Positions 1 to 7,886 of a stretch of DNA of 64,000 nt are shown here, piece by piece (within the stretch, counting starts at the first letter, position 1; each line of letters starts with the position of its first letter). The DNA is from Nonomuraea candida (GTDB taxonomy: Bacteria > Actinomycetota > Actinomycetes > Streptosporangiales > Streptosporangiaceae): contig NZ_JOAG01000010.1 in assembly GCF_000725485.1 (NCBI RefSeq), forward strand, positions 186,001-250,000. Reading direction: 5' to 3'. A model generated the notes under the pieces. It saw nothing but the letters and a program-made list of their open reading frames with translations, was not told the DNA's origin and made no database searches. A program made the translations under genes and the position numbers.

Positions 1-793
1 CGAGGTGGCCGGGTGTGCTGCGGGCGAACAGGGCGTACAGGGCGCCGTACGGGCGGCCGCCCACGGCCGCCAGCCCCAGCGCGATCGTGTGCAGGCCGCG
101 CAGCCGCGCCCACACCAGGTCGTCGAGCCCCTGGGACTCCAGCATCACGGTCTTGCCCGTGCGTAAGAGCTTGTCCACCAGGCTCGTCCGCAGGTCGGTG
201 GTGGTGCCCCTGATCGCGTCGGGCAACTGGTAGGTGCTGACCAGCCGCAGCCGGTCGCCCTCGATGAGCACGAACCCGCCCGCGTCCGCGCCCGTCAGCT
301 CGGTGAGGCTGGCCGAGATCCGGTCGAGCACGGCCGGCAGCTCCAACTCGGAGTTGATGTCGCCGACCACGTCGGTGAGCCGGCGCACGAGCCTGGCCCG
401 GCGTGCCATCCGGTCTCTGGCCAGCACGTCGGCCATGGCCGGGTGATAGACGCACACGTAGCCCGCCACGGCGCTGCCCAGGCGCAGCGCGCCGATGTCG
501 ACCCGCAGGTCGAGCAGGGTGCCGTCGCGGTGCAGGCGCCGGGTGCGCAGCGAGACCGGCTCGCCGGTGCGTACGCGCTCCAGCGCCGCGTTGTGCTCGG
601 CGCTCAGCTCGTCGGGCACGATCGGCGCCCTGCGCCCGAGCAGCTCCTGCGCCGTCCAGCCGAACACCTGCTCCGCCGCGGCGTTCCACACCAGCACGCT
701 CTGGTCCCTGTCGAGGGCGACGACGGCGTTGGGCGAGCCGGCGAGCGCCGCACGAGCGATCTCATCGTCACTACCGGCCCATTGGTCCCCCAC
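1..793 (-). CDS. PAS-GAF sensory protein, 3' part missing
   Basis: The gene runs off the left edge, so only its N-terminal half is visible. Residues about 10-115 form a PAS domain (contains VLVWNAAAEQVFGW and QELLGR motifs) and residues from about 150 on form a GAF domain (DVVGDINSELELPAVLDRIS, then GFVLIEGDRLRLV). In actinobacteria this pair usually precedes a PP2C/SpoIIE phosphatase, a GGDEF domain or a histidine kinase module, but the output domain lies outside the window. The start is unresolved: in-frame GTG codons at 856, 808 and 793 are all possible. A GGAGGA sequence directly abuts the one at 793, too close for a normal ribosome site. It is divergent from ogt. Confidence 0.75.
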   Translation of the reverse strand, partial: MGDQWAGSDDEIARAALAGSPNAVVALDRDQSVLVWNAAAEQVFGWTAQELLGRRAPIVPDELSAEHNAALERVRTGEPVSLRTRRLHRDGTLLDLRVDIGALRLGSAVAGYVCVYHPAMADVLARDRMARRARLVRRLTDVVGDINSELELPAVLDRISASLTELTGADAGGFVLIEGDRLRLVSTYQLPDAIRGTTTDLRTSLVDKLLRTGKTVMLESQGLDDLVWARLRGLHTIALGLAAVGGRPYGALYALFARSTPGHL

Positions 794-888
794 TCCTCCA
801 TAGTGCACGTGGCGCGGTGGGTGCGTCGGGCGATCCGTCCGATACGCTGCGGTCACGGTGATTCCCGGGTGGTCGGAGAGGTGGAGGC

Positions 889-1458
889 ATGTCGAGCAAC
901 GATCTCGATGCCCTGTTGCGGGTGACCTCCAGCACCTATCGGGGTGATACGCCACCGGACATCGCCTTCGACACCTACGACGGGGCCGTGGGCCGGCTGG
1001 TGCTGGCCGTGACGGGCAAGGGCATCGCGGCGTGCAGCTTCGAGCCGGAGAACGACGTGTTCGAGCTGGTCTCCAGGCACGTGGGGCGGTTCATCGGGCC
1101 CGACGCCCGCCGGATCGACCCGGTGCGCAGGGAGCTGGACGCGTACTTCTCGGGGCGGCTGCGGACCTTCGCCACGCCGGTGGACCTGACGCTGGCCACG
1201 ACCTTCGCCCGCACGGTGCTGCAGAAGACGATGGCCGTCCCCTACGGCACCACCACCACGCTGGAGGAGATCGGCCAGAGCATCGGCAGGCCGCGCGCGC
1301 TGCGCGCGATCGGCAACGCGCTGGCCTCCAACCCCGTCTGCGTGATCGTGCCCTGCCACCGGGTGGTGCGCGAGGACGGCGCGCTGGGCGACTATGCCGG
1401 CGGCCAGGCCGCCAAGCAGCACCTGCTCAACGTCGAGCGGCGCGCCGCCGCAGGATGA
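889..1458 (+). CDS. ogt: Methylated-DNA--protein-cysteine S-methyltransferase (Ogt/MGMT)
   Basis: Suicide DNA-repair enzyme that moves the alkyl group from O6-alkylguanine to its own cysteine. The 189-residue protein has the usual N-terminal RNase H-like region and the MGMT C-terminal domain. The active-site motif IVPCHRVV places the acceptor Cys at residue 156, and the VPYGTTTTLEEIG and RAIGNALASNP motifs of the helix-turn-helix DNA-binding part precede it. The ATG has a good ribosome site (GTGGAGGC). The 3' end overlaps the convergent cytX gene by about 32 bp. No Ada-type regulatory domain is attached. Confidence 0.93.
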   Translation: MSSNDLDALLRVTSSTYRGDTPPDIAFDTYDGAVGRLVLAVTGKGIAACSFEPENDVFELVSRHVGRFIGPDARRIDPVRRELDAYFSGRLRTFATPVDLTLATTFARTVLQKTMAVPYGTTTTLEEIGQSIGRPRALRAIGNALASNPVCVIVPCHRVVREDGALGDYAGGQAAKQHLLNVERRAAAG

Positions 1459-2752
1459 GCCCGATGAGGAGCGTCACCAGCCCCGCCACCAGCGCCCCGC
1501 CCAGCGCGCCGTTCATCCACGTCTGCCGGGTGAAGCCGATGGCCGTGCGCACGCCGGTCCAGAAGGCGTCCCAGGCCGGGACCGTCGGCGACGAGGTCGT
1601 CAGCCAGTAGGCCACGAAGCCCAGCGCCCACGGCGCCAGCATGACCCAGCGCGAGGGCGCGTCCTCGGAGGTGTTCCAGCGGCGGGCGCCGCCCAGCACG
1701 AAGTAGTCCACGGCGAGCACCGCGAACATCGGCACGAACACGGCCCCGATCACGCCCAGGAACGCGCTGTAGGACGTGACGTCCACGATCAGCGCGATGG
1801 CGACGGTCAGCACGCCGATCGCGACGGAGAACACCCGCCGGTCCATGCGCGGCATCAGGTTCTGCAGCGAGAGCGTGGTGGAGTAGACGTTGGCGAAGGA
1901 CTGGTCGGTCTCGCGCAGCACGAGGATGCCGAAGAACAGCGCGCCCAGCGGGGCCGCGACGAACGGGCCGAAGGTCGCCACGGGGTCGGCCGAGCCGGCC
2001 ATCGCCACCGCGTACACGCCCAGGCCCAGGCAGGCCACCTGCGCCAGCGTGTAACCCCCGACCACGCCGGTGAAGGCGGCGGCGCTGGAGCGCGAGTGCC
2101 TGGCGAAGTCGGCCGCCATGGGCACCCAGGAGACCGACAGCGCGATCACGTAGTCCACCGCGGCGGGGAAGGCCGTCCAGCTCCCGCCCGTCTGAGCGGG
2201 GGCCTCGCGCAGGAACACCACCGTGAACCAGATCATCGCGACGATCACGCCGGCGGTGACGTACCGGCGCAGCACCCGGATCGACCCGAGCGGCCAGATC
2301 GTCAGCGCGGTGGTCAGCACCCCCGCGACGATCACCCACACCTGGTACGGCACGCCGCCGAAGATCGCGCTGGCCCCCATCGCGATCACCCAGAGCTCGA
2401 AGGCGCCCCAGCCGAGCATCTGCACGATGTTCAGCACCGTGGGCAGGTAGGAGATCCGGGCCCCGAACAGCCCGCGCAGCAGCACCATCGACGGCTGTCC
2501 CGTGCGCGTGCCCGGGATGGCCGACAGGCCCACCATGGCGGTGCCGATCAGGCTGCCGACCACCGTCGCGACGAGCGCCGCGGCCAGGCTGAGCGGCGCG
2601 TTGCCGAGCGGGTCGAGCAGGAACATCGCCCCGGAGAAGCCCAGCAGGCTGACACCGAGGTTGGCCCAGAGCGCGCCCTGGTCGAGCACGCCCAGGGTCT
2701 TCGGCGGCCGGCCTTCGAGTGTCAGTGGAACTTCATCGGCGACATGCGTCAT
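1427..2752 (-). CDS. cytX: NCS1-family transporter, probable hydroxymethylpyrimidine permease CytX
   Basis: 441-residue integral membrane protein of the purine-cytosine permease (NCS1) family with about 12 hydrophobic segments. NCS1 hallmarks include the first-segment LWANLGVSLLGFSGAMFLLD and, later, MRMDRRVFSVAIG-like loops. NCS1 proteins carry cytosine, purines or thiamin precursors. The TPP riboswitch directly upstream argues for the CytX subgroup, which imports hydroxymethylpyrimidine for thiamin salvage. The start at 2752 was chosen because the riboswitch ends in GGGAGAAG, seven bases or less before the ATG. A longer reading frame upstream is only translated riboswitch. The substrate is inferred from the riboswitch, not from a residue signature. 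Confidence 0.85.
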   Translation of the reverse strand: MTHVADEVPLTLEGRPPKTLGVLDQGALWANLGVSLLGFSGAMFLLDPLGNAPLSLAAALVATVVGSLIGTAMVGLSAIPGTRTGQPSMVLLRGLFGARISYLPTVLNIVQMLGWGAFELWVIAMGASAIFGGVPYQVWVIVAGVLTTALTIWPLGSIRVLRRYVTAGVIVAMIWFTVVFLREAPAQTGGSWTAFPAAVDYVIALSVSWVPMAADFARHSRSSAAAFTGVVGGYTLAQVACLGLGVYAVAMAGSADPVATFGPFVAAPLGALFFGILVLRETDQSFANVYSTTLSLQNLMPRMDRRVFSVAIGVLTVAIALIVDVTSYSAFLGVIGAVFVPMFAVLAVDYFVLGGARRWNTSEDAPSRWVMLAPWALGFVAYWLTTSSPTVPAWDAFWTGVRTAIGFTRQTWMNGALGGALVAGLVTLLIGLILRRRAARR

Positions 2753-2760
2753 CGCACTTC

Positions 2761-2855
2761 TCCCTACGCCGGCATTATCCGGACAGGTTCCGGCGGTCGG
2801 CAGCGGATCGAATTGCTGCCCTCTCAGCCCGGCGACCCCGAGCTCCCGCGACGAT
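2761..2855 (-). promoter_or_regulatory. TPP riboswitch (THI element)
   Basis: Read on the minus strand, the leader of cytX contains the conserved blocks of a thiamin pyrophosphate riboswitch in order. These are GCTCGGGGTCGCC, then GGGCTGAGAGGGCAG, a variable P3 arm, GAACCTGTCCGGATAATGCC, and GGCGTAGGGA. The final TAGGGA also contributes to the ribosome binding site of cytX, so TPP binding would be expected to hide it and block translation. The blocks align one-to-one with the thiM/thiC family element. Confidence 0.95.
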
Positions 2856-2913
2856 CTGTAGTTTGCGCCCTCATCATGCCTTAACGGCGGCCGAACCGCC
2901 ACAGTGGGCGATT

Positions 2914-3237
2914 TCAGGCGACGTACGGCGGCTGGCCGGTCTCGCTGACCATCGGGCGGTTCGCGGACTCCCACGACTGCATGCCGCCCCCGACGTTGAC
3001 CGCGTCGCGCCCGAGCTGGTTGAGCCAGGCCGCGACCTGCATCGACCGCCCGCCCACCCGGCAGACGACGTAGATCGTCCGGTCGTCGGGGATCTCGTCG
3101 GCCCGGCCCTGGATCTGGGTCATGGGGATGTGCACGGCCTCGGGGGCGTGGCCGGCCAGCCATTCGTCCTGCTCGCGGACGTCGAGCAGGTAGGCGTCGT
3201 CGGGAACGGCGTTGGCCTCGATCTCAGGAACGGTCAT
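2914..3237 (-). CDS. Single-domain rhodanese-like protein
   Basis: 107-residue protein made of one rhodanese domain. LLDVREQDEW is the usual early motif and the active-site loop is CRVGGRS, with the persulfide-forming Cys at residue 59. Such proteins (GlpE/PspE-like) accept or donate sulfane sulfur in the cytoplasm; the substrate is unknown. No signal peptide is visible. Proximity to a thiamin-controlled transporter is suggestive, since thiazole synthesis needs sulfur transfer, but the gene has its own spacing of 54 bp beyond the riboswitch and no shared promoter is evident. Confidence 0.85.
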   Translation of the reverse strand: MTVPEIEANAVPDDAYLLDVREQDEWLAGHAPEAVHIPMTQIQGRADEIPDDRTIYVVCRVGGRSMQVAAWLNQLGRDAVNVGGGMQSWESANRPMVSETGQPPYVA

Positions 3238-3312
3238 GACCCCATCATCTCGCGACCGGGGAGTGCCACCGTATGAGGGAGGTGGACGGCGATCCGGGCG
3301 ACCGGGCCCGCC

Positions 3313-3705
3313 TCACCGAGCGCCGCCGTCGGCACGCGCGTCGTAGGCGGCACGGGCGGCGGCGATCTCCTCCCGGTGCGTCTCGGTCCACGTCACCAGG
3401 GACTTGATGGTCTGGTGCAGCGTACGGCCGAGCGGCGTCAGCTCGTAGTCCACCCGGGGCGGCACGACGGGGTGGACCGTGCGGCGGACCAGGCCGTCGC
3501 GTTCGAGCTGGCGCAGCGTGACGCTGAGCATGCGCTGGCTGATGCCGTCGATCTCGCGGCGGAGCTGGGTGAAGCGCAGGCTCTCGCAGTCGAGCAGGGC
3601 GATCACCAGCAGGGACCACTTGTCGGCGATCCGGTCGAGGATCTGCCGGACCTCGCAGTCCTCCCTGACGTCCCACTGGCGCACGTCGTAGTCGTCGTCG
3701 TCCAT
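3313..3705 (-). CDS. HxlR-family transcriptional regulator
   Basis: 130-residue winged-helix protein with the HxlR signature: a Cys near the N-terminus (EDCEVRQIL), DKWSLLVIALL, LRFTQLRREIDGISQRMLS and LRQLERDGLVRR, followed by the wing (PRVDYELTPLGRTL). HxlR proteins are dimeric, often redox- or electrophile-sensing repressors of the neighbouring divergent gene, here an MFS exporter. I chose the ATG at 3705 because GAAGG lies seven bases upstream. The longer frame to 3750 has no ribosome site and would start inside the palindrome at 3748-3761. Confidence 0.9.
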   Translation of the reverse strand: MDDDDYDVRQWDVREDCEVRQILDRIADKWSLLVIALLDCESLRFTQLRREIDGISQRMLSVTLRQLERDGLVRRTVHPVVPPRVDYELTPLGRTLHQTIKSLVTWTETHREEIAAARAAYDARADGGAR

Positions 3706-3747
3706 GGTGCCTTCGGAGTAACTGAGTGATCTGAAAGTGCCGTCTTC

Positions 3748-3761
3748 CATGAAATTTCATG
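3748..3761. promoter_or_regulatory. Perfect palindrome, probable HxlR operator
   Basis: CATGAAATTTCATG is a perfect 14-bp inverted repeat in the intergenic space between the HxlR gene and the divergent MFS gene. AT-rich palindromes of this size are typical binding sites for HxlR/MarR-like dimers. From this position the regulator could repress both genes. Confidence 0.5.
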
Positions 3762-3825
3762 CTGGCGCATGATTTGCACGGTTACAAGAGAGAACTGAGC
3801 GACGAGAAGTAACCGGGGGTTTGTC

Positions 3826-5238
3826 GTGCCTGTGTCTGCCCGTTCCTGGGCCGTGTTGATCGTTCTGTGCGGTGCCATCTTCCTGGAGGGCATCGACGTG
3901 GCGATGCTGAACGTCGCCCTGCCGTCCATCCGGGCCGACCTCGGGCTGTCCACGGGCATGCTGAGCGGGGTCGTGAGCGCGTACGTGCTGGGTTACGGCG
4001 GGTTCATGCTGCTCGGCGGCCGGGCGGCCGACCTGCTGGGGCGGCGCCGGATGTTCCTGCTGTGGCTGACGGTCTTCCTGCTCTTCTCCGGGCTGGGCGG
4101 CTTCGCGCAGGAGGGGTGGGTGCTGCTGCTGGCCAGGTTCGTCACCGGGGTGGCCGCCGGCTTCATGACGCCCGCCGGGCTGTCGCTGATCACCACGAGC
4201 TTTCCCGAGGGCAGGCCGCGCAACCGGGCCCTGCTCATCTACGCCGGCACGGCGGCGGGCGGGTTCGCGCTCGGGCTGGTGATCGGCGGCCTGCTGACCG
4301 CGATCGACTGGCGCTGGGTGTTCTTCGCCCCGGTCCTGCTGTCGCTGGTCATCCTGCTCGCCGCGATCCCGCTGCTCAGGGAGCCGGAGGCGGAGCGTCC
4401 CGCGGTGCGGGGCTTCGACCTGGCGGGCGCGGCCAGCGTCACCGGGGCGATGATGCTGCTGGTCTACGGCGTCGTACGGCTGGAGCGCCCGGCCGACGGC
4501 CCCCTGCTCACGGTCGCGGCCTTCGCCGGCGGCCTGGCCCTGCTGGCGCTCTTCGTCACCATCGAACGCCGCTCCGCCAACCCCCTGGTGCGCCTCGGCA
4601 TCCTGCGCTCGGGCCCGCTGGTGCGCGCGAACCTGATGGCCGCCCTGCTCACCGCCTCGTTCTTCGGCTTCCAGTTCCTGCTCACGCTCTACCTCCAGGA
4701 ACTGCGCGGCTGGTCCACGATCCAGACCGGCCTCGCCCTGCTGGCCGCCGCCGCCGACGTGGTGCTGGCCCCCACGCTCACGCCGTGGCTGGTCAACCGG
4801 TACGGCAACGTCAAGGTCGTGCTCGGCGGCCTGCTGTCGGGCCTGCTGGCCTACGCGTTGTTCCTCGGGGTGGGCCTGGACTGGACGTACGCGGCCATGC
4901 TGCCGTCGATGCTGCTGATCGGCCTGATGTTCGCCTTCGCCTACGGCCCGCTGACCATCGTGGCCACGGACGGCATCGCCCCGCAGGAGCAGGGCCTGGC
5001 CGGCGGGCTGCTCAACTCCTCGTTCCAGTTCGGCGCGGCGCTGGGCCTGTCGATGGTGACCGCGGTGAACGTGGCGGTGCTGGGCGGCGCGACCGGCAAG
5101 GAGGCGGGGCTGGCGGCGATGCGCACGGCGCTGCTGGTGCCCACCGCCGCGACGCTGCTGGCCGCGGTCATCGCGGTCGTGAGCCTGCGTACGCGGGCGC
5201 GCGTCCGCGTCGAGGAGCCGGTGCTCACCGCCACCTGA
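3826..5238 (+). CDS. MFS drug exporter, DHA2-like (14 membrane segments)
   Basis: 470-residue major facilitator with about 14 hydrophobic segments, the DHA2 (EmrB/QacA) layout. Motif A is present as LGGRAADLLGRRR after segment 2, and motif C-like glycine-rich residues occur in segment 5 (GTAAGGFALGLVIGGLL). It should export a cationic or lipophilic compound using the proton gradient. The GTG start at 3826 follows a purine-rich AACCGGGGG. It is divergent from, and probably controlled by, the HxlR gene. Confidence 0.88.
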   Translation: MPVSARSWAVLIVLCGAIFLEGIDVAMLNVALPSIRADLGLSTGMLSGVVSAYVLGYGGFMLLGGRAADLLGRRRMFLLWLTVFLLFSGLGGFAQEGWVLLLARFVTGVAAGFMTPAGLSLITTSFPEGRPRNRALLIYAGTAAGGFALGLVIGGLLTAIDWRWVFFAPVLLSLVILLAAIPLLREPEAERPAVRGFDLAGAASVTGAMMLLVYGVVRLERPADGPLLTVAAFAGGLALLALFVTIERRSANPLVRLGILRSGPLVRANLMAALLTASFFGFQFLLTLYLQELRGWSTIQTGLALLAAAADVVLAPTLTPWLVNRYGNVKVVLGGLLSGLLAYALFLGVGLDWTYAAMLPSMLLIGLMFAFAYGPLTIVATDGIAPQEQGLAGGLLNSSFQFGAALGLSMVTAVNVAVLGGATGKEAGLAAMRTALLVPTAATLLAAVIAVVSLRTRARVRVEEPVLTAT

Positions 5239-5263
5239 GCGGCGCCCCGTGCCCGCGGCGGGG

Positions 5264-6142
5264 CTATTTGAGCAGCTTGGACAGGCGGCGGTCGGCCAGC
5301 GGCTTGCCGCCCGTCTGGCAGGTGGGGCAGTACTGCAGCGAGGAGTCGGCGAACGAGACCTCCCTGATCGTGTCGCCGCACACGTCGCAGGGCTGCCCCG
5401 TGCGGTTGTGCACGCGCAGCCCGGACTTCTTCTCCGCCTTGAGGTCCTTGGCCGCCAGGCCGTGCGCGCGCTCGACCGCGTCGGCCAGCGTGGTGACGAT
5501 GGCCTCGTGCAGGTCGGCGATCTGCGCGTCGGTCAGCGTCGCGGCGATCTTGAACGGGGACATCCTGGCCGCGTGCAGCACCTCGTCGGAGTAGGCGTTC
5601 CCGATGCCCGCGATGACCTTCTGGTCGCGCAGCAGCCCCTTGATCTGGGAGCGGTTGCCGCTGACGATGCGCTTGAGCGCGTCGACGGTGAAGGAGTCGG
5701 CGAGGGGGTCGGGGCCGAGGGCGGCGACGCCGGGCACATCGTCCGGATTTTTCGTGACATAGACGGCCAGCCGCTTCTGGGTCCCCGCCTCCGTCAGCTC
5801 GAACCCCGGCGCCCGGCCCTCATCGTCGGGCGCCAGCCGCACCCGCACCGCCAGCGGCCCCTTGCCCGGCCGCACCGGCCGGGCTCCCGACAGGTCCTCG
5901 CGCCAGCGCAGCCACCCGGCCCGCGCCAGGTGGATGACCAGGTGCAGGCCGTCGCAGTCGAGGTCGAGGAACTTGCCGTGCCTGGTCACGCCGGTGACCG
6001 TCAGTCCGCCGAGCGCGCTCACCGGCGGGTCGAACGTCTTGAGCGCCTGGAAGGCGACCACGTCGACGCCCAGGATCGTGCGGCCCACCGCCCGCTCGCG
6101 CAGGAAGTGGGTAAGGGACTCCACTTCGGGAAGTTCGGGCAT
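5264..6142 (-). CDS. Fpg/Nei-family DNA glycosylase
   Basis: 292-residue base-excision repair enzyme. It begins MPELPEVES, and the catalytic Pro2/Glu3 of the Fpg/Nei family are present once the Met is removed, so the start must be at 6142. The beta-elimination lysine lies in TRHGKFLDLDC. A helix-two-turns-helix region (GNRSQIKGLLRDQKVIAGIGNAYSD, read in two parts) is followed by a C-terminal zinc finger with two CxxC pairs (CDVC, CPTC). The enzyme removes oxidised purines or pyrimidines and nicks the strand. Fpg versus Nei specificity cannot be decided from sequence alone. It converges on the MFS gene. Confidence 0.92.
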   Translation of the reverse strand: MPELPEVESLTHFLRERAVGRTILGVDVVAFQALKTFDPPVSALGGLTVTGVTRHGKFLDLDCDGLHLVIHLARAGWLRWREDLSGARPVRPGKGPLAVRVRLAPDDEGRAPGFELTEAGTQKRLAVYVTKNPDDVPGVAALGPDPLADSFTVDALKRIVSGNRSQIKGLLRDQKVIAGIGNAYSDEVLHAARMSPFKIAATLTDAQIADLHEAIVTTLADAVERAHGLAAKDLKAEKKSGLRVHNRTGQPCDVCGDTIREVSFADSSLQYCPTCQTGGKPLADRRLSKLLK

Positions 6143-6220
6143 GCTCCCAGGGTACGTGCCGCGCCCCGATGTCCAGGGCCCGTCACCCCGGCCACGACGC
6201 CTCGCCCGCAGGACGGGCGC

Positions 6221-6310
6221 GCACCCACCGGCGGGCACCCGGCCGATGTGCGGCCAACCGGCGGGCACCCGGCCGACGTGCGCCCCACCGGCGGGCGGCC
6301 GGCCGGTCGT
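6221..6310. repeat. Three tandem copies of a 30-bp unit
   Basis: Copies at 6221-6250, 6251-6280 and 6281-6310 share the core ACCGGCGGGCACCCGGCCGA. The first two differ at only a few positions and the third is more diverged. The array lies between the start of the Fpg-like gene and the stop of the LCP gene. It is GC-only in character and encodes nothing. Confidence 0.85.
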
Positions 6311-6337
6311 GCTCCGGGAGGGGCCGGCCGGCGGGGG

Positions 6338-7645
6338 TCAGTTGGCGTCGAGGATCTCCTTGGGCACCGGCCGGTCCTCCTTCAGGGCGTTGAAGAGCTG
6401 CAACGCCTTCGTCCTGTCCCACTTGACCGCCGTGCCGCCGTTGGGGATGACCTCGTTGCCGCCGAACGGCACCACCGTGGTCACCGGGCTGTCGCCCATG
6501 GCCAGGCCCAGCGAGAGCAGGTTGAAAGCGCCCGTGCCGTCGTCGACCTCGACCGCGTCGGTGGCGCTCATGGCCAGCGGGATCGAGGTGAACGGGTTGA
6601 TCAGCACGCCGGGGCTGGCGGCCTTCTTCACCACCGCGCCGAGGAACTGCCGCTGCCGCTTGGTGCGCTCGAAGTCGGGCAGCGCGCCGCCCTTGCGGGT
6701 GCGTACGTAGCCCAGGGCCTGCGAGCCGTTGAGCTCCTGCACGCCCTTCTTCAGCTTGAGCCCCGCCTTGGGGTCGTTCACGGCCGCGCGGACGTTGATC
6801 TCGACCCCGCCGATGGCGTCGACGATGTCCACGAAGCCGGCGAAGCCGATCTCCATGTAGTGGTCGATGTGCACGCCGGTGACCGTCTCAACCGTCTGGA
6901 CCAACAGCCTCGGCCCGCCGATGGCGTAGGCGGAGTTGAGCTTGTCGCGCCCCTTGCCCGGGATGGTGACGGCGGAGTCGCGCGGCAGGCTGACCAGCGT
7001 GGGCTTGTCGCCGCTCTCGGGGATGTGCAGCAGCATCATCGAGTCGGTGCGCTGCCCGGCGGCGCGGCCCGTGGCGAGCCTCTTGCGCTGGGCCGCGGTC
7101 AGGCCCTTGCGGCTGTCGGAGCCGACGAGCAGCCAGTTGGTGCCGGGGGTGTCGGCCACGCGGTCGGGATACTCGTCGAGCACGCCCTCGATCCCGGTCA
7201 GCCGGGAGTTGATCCAGAAGAACAGGCCCACGGCGGCCACCAGCAGCACGACCAGTAACCCGGCGATGATCCGCAGGATCGCGCGGCCCGACGGTCTCCT
7301 GCGCGGCCCGCCGGGGCCCTTCGGCGGCCGGCCCGGCCCCTCGGGCGGGCCCTCGCCCCGGGAGCGGAGCGGCCTGATGGGGCTCTTGCCCGAGCGTTCG
7401 CGCCCGTAGACCCGCGCGCCGGCGCGCGGCGGCTCGGCCCGCAGCGACTCGGGGACCTGAGCGGCGGCGGGAAGCTTGTGCGTGGGCGCTCCCGGCCCTC
7501 CTGCGGGCGCGGGCGCTCCCGGCCCTCCTGCGGGCAGCCGATGGGCGGGCGCGCCACCGGAACGCAGGCCGTCACCGGGCCGTGGTGGCAGCGGGCGGCC
7601 GTCGCCTGGCGAGCGCATGGCCCGCGTCCGGTCGTCCTCAGACAC
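6338..7645 (-). CDS. LytR-CpsA-Psr (LCP) family cell-wall glycopolymer ligase
   Basis: About 435 residues. A long Pro/Gly/Arg-rich cytoplasmic tail (residues 1-120, with a duplicated PAGGPGAP segment) precedes a single membrane segment (ILRIIAGLLVVLLVAAVGLFF) and an extracellular LCP domain. The LCP domain shows NWLLVGSDSR, RTDSMMLLHI, LPRDSAVTIPGKGRDKLN and ALGYVRTRKGGALPDFERTK, the conserved Asp/Arg motifs that bind polyprenyl pyrophosphate. LCP enzymes attach secondary polymers (teichoic-type acids, arabinogalactan) to peptidoglycan. The GTG at 7645 was chosen because AGGGAAGG lies five bases upstream. ATG codons at 7684 and 7669 lack a site. Confidence 0.88.
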   Translation of the reverse strand: MSEDDRTRAMRSPGDGRPLPPRPGDGLRSGGAPAHRLPAGGPGAPAPAGGPGAPTHKLPAAAQVPESLRAEPPRAGARVYGRERSGKSPIRPLRSRGEGPPEGPGRPPKGPGGPRRRPSGRAILRIIAGLLVVLLVAAVGLFFWINSRLTGIEGVLDEYPDRVADTPGTNWLLVGSDSRKGLTAAQRKRLATGRAAGQRTDSMMLLHIPESGDKPTLVSLPRDSAVTIPGKGRDKLNSAYAIGGPRLLVQTVETVTGVHIDHYMEIGFAGFVDIVDAIGGVEINVRAAVNDPKAGLKLKKGVQELNGSQALGYVRTRKGGALPDFERTKRQRQFLGAVVKKAASPGVLINPFTSIPLAMSATDAVEVDDGTGAFNLLSLGLAMGDSPVTTVVPFGGNEVIPNGGTAVKWDRTKALQLFNALKEDRPVPKEILDAN

Positions 7646-7713
7646 TTCGCCTTCCCTTCGCTTTGTCATAAACGCTACGTCCAACCCCCTGGCAGTGAAG
7701 ACGTTCGGCCAAG

Positions 7714-7730
7714 CTTTTCCCAGGGAAAAG
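7714..7730. promoter_or_regulatory. Perfect 17-bp inverted repeat, candidate operator
   Basis: CTTTTCCC-A-GGGAAAAG lies in the 241-bp gap between the divergent LCP and CNNM genes, 69 bp from the LCP start and 157 bp from the CNNM start. No regulator gene sits next to it, so the binding protein is unknown. The rest of the gap shows no coding sequence. Confidence 0.45.
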
Positions 7731-7886
7731 TACGCGGAACCGGCTCAGAGTCACTGCGGAAACATAGATGCCACCAGCATCGTTACCGTTATGGACGACC
7801 TCTATCGAAGGGATGATCGTGTCCGATCCGGACCCCTGGAGTCTTCGCCCGTGCTCAGGCACGGGTTCCTCTGAGGGCTCACTGCG

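Noticed and set aside
2752..3163. N-terminal extension of CytX
   Set aside because: The in-frame upstream codons translate the riboswitch and part of the rhodanese gene, not a protein.
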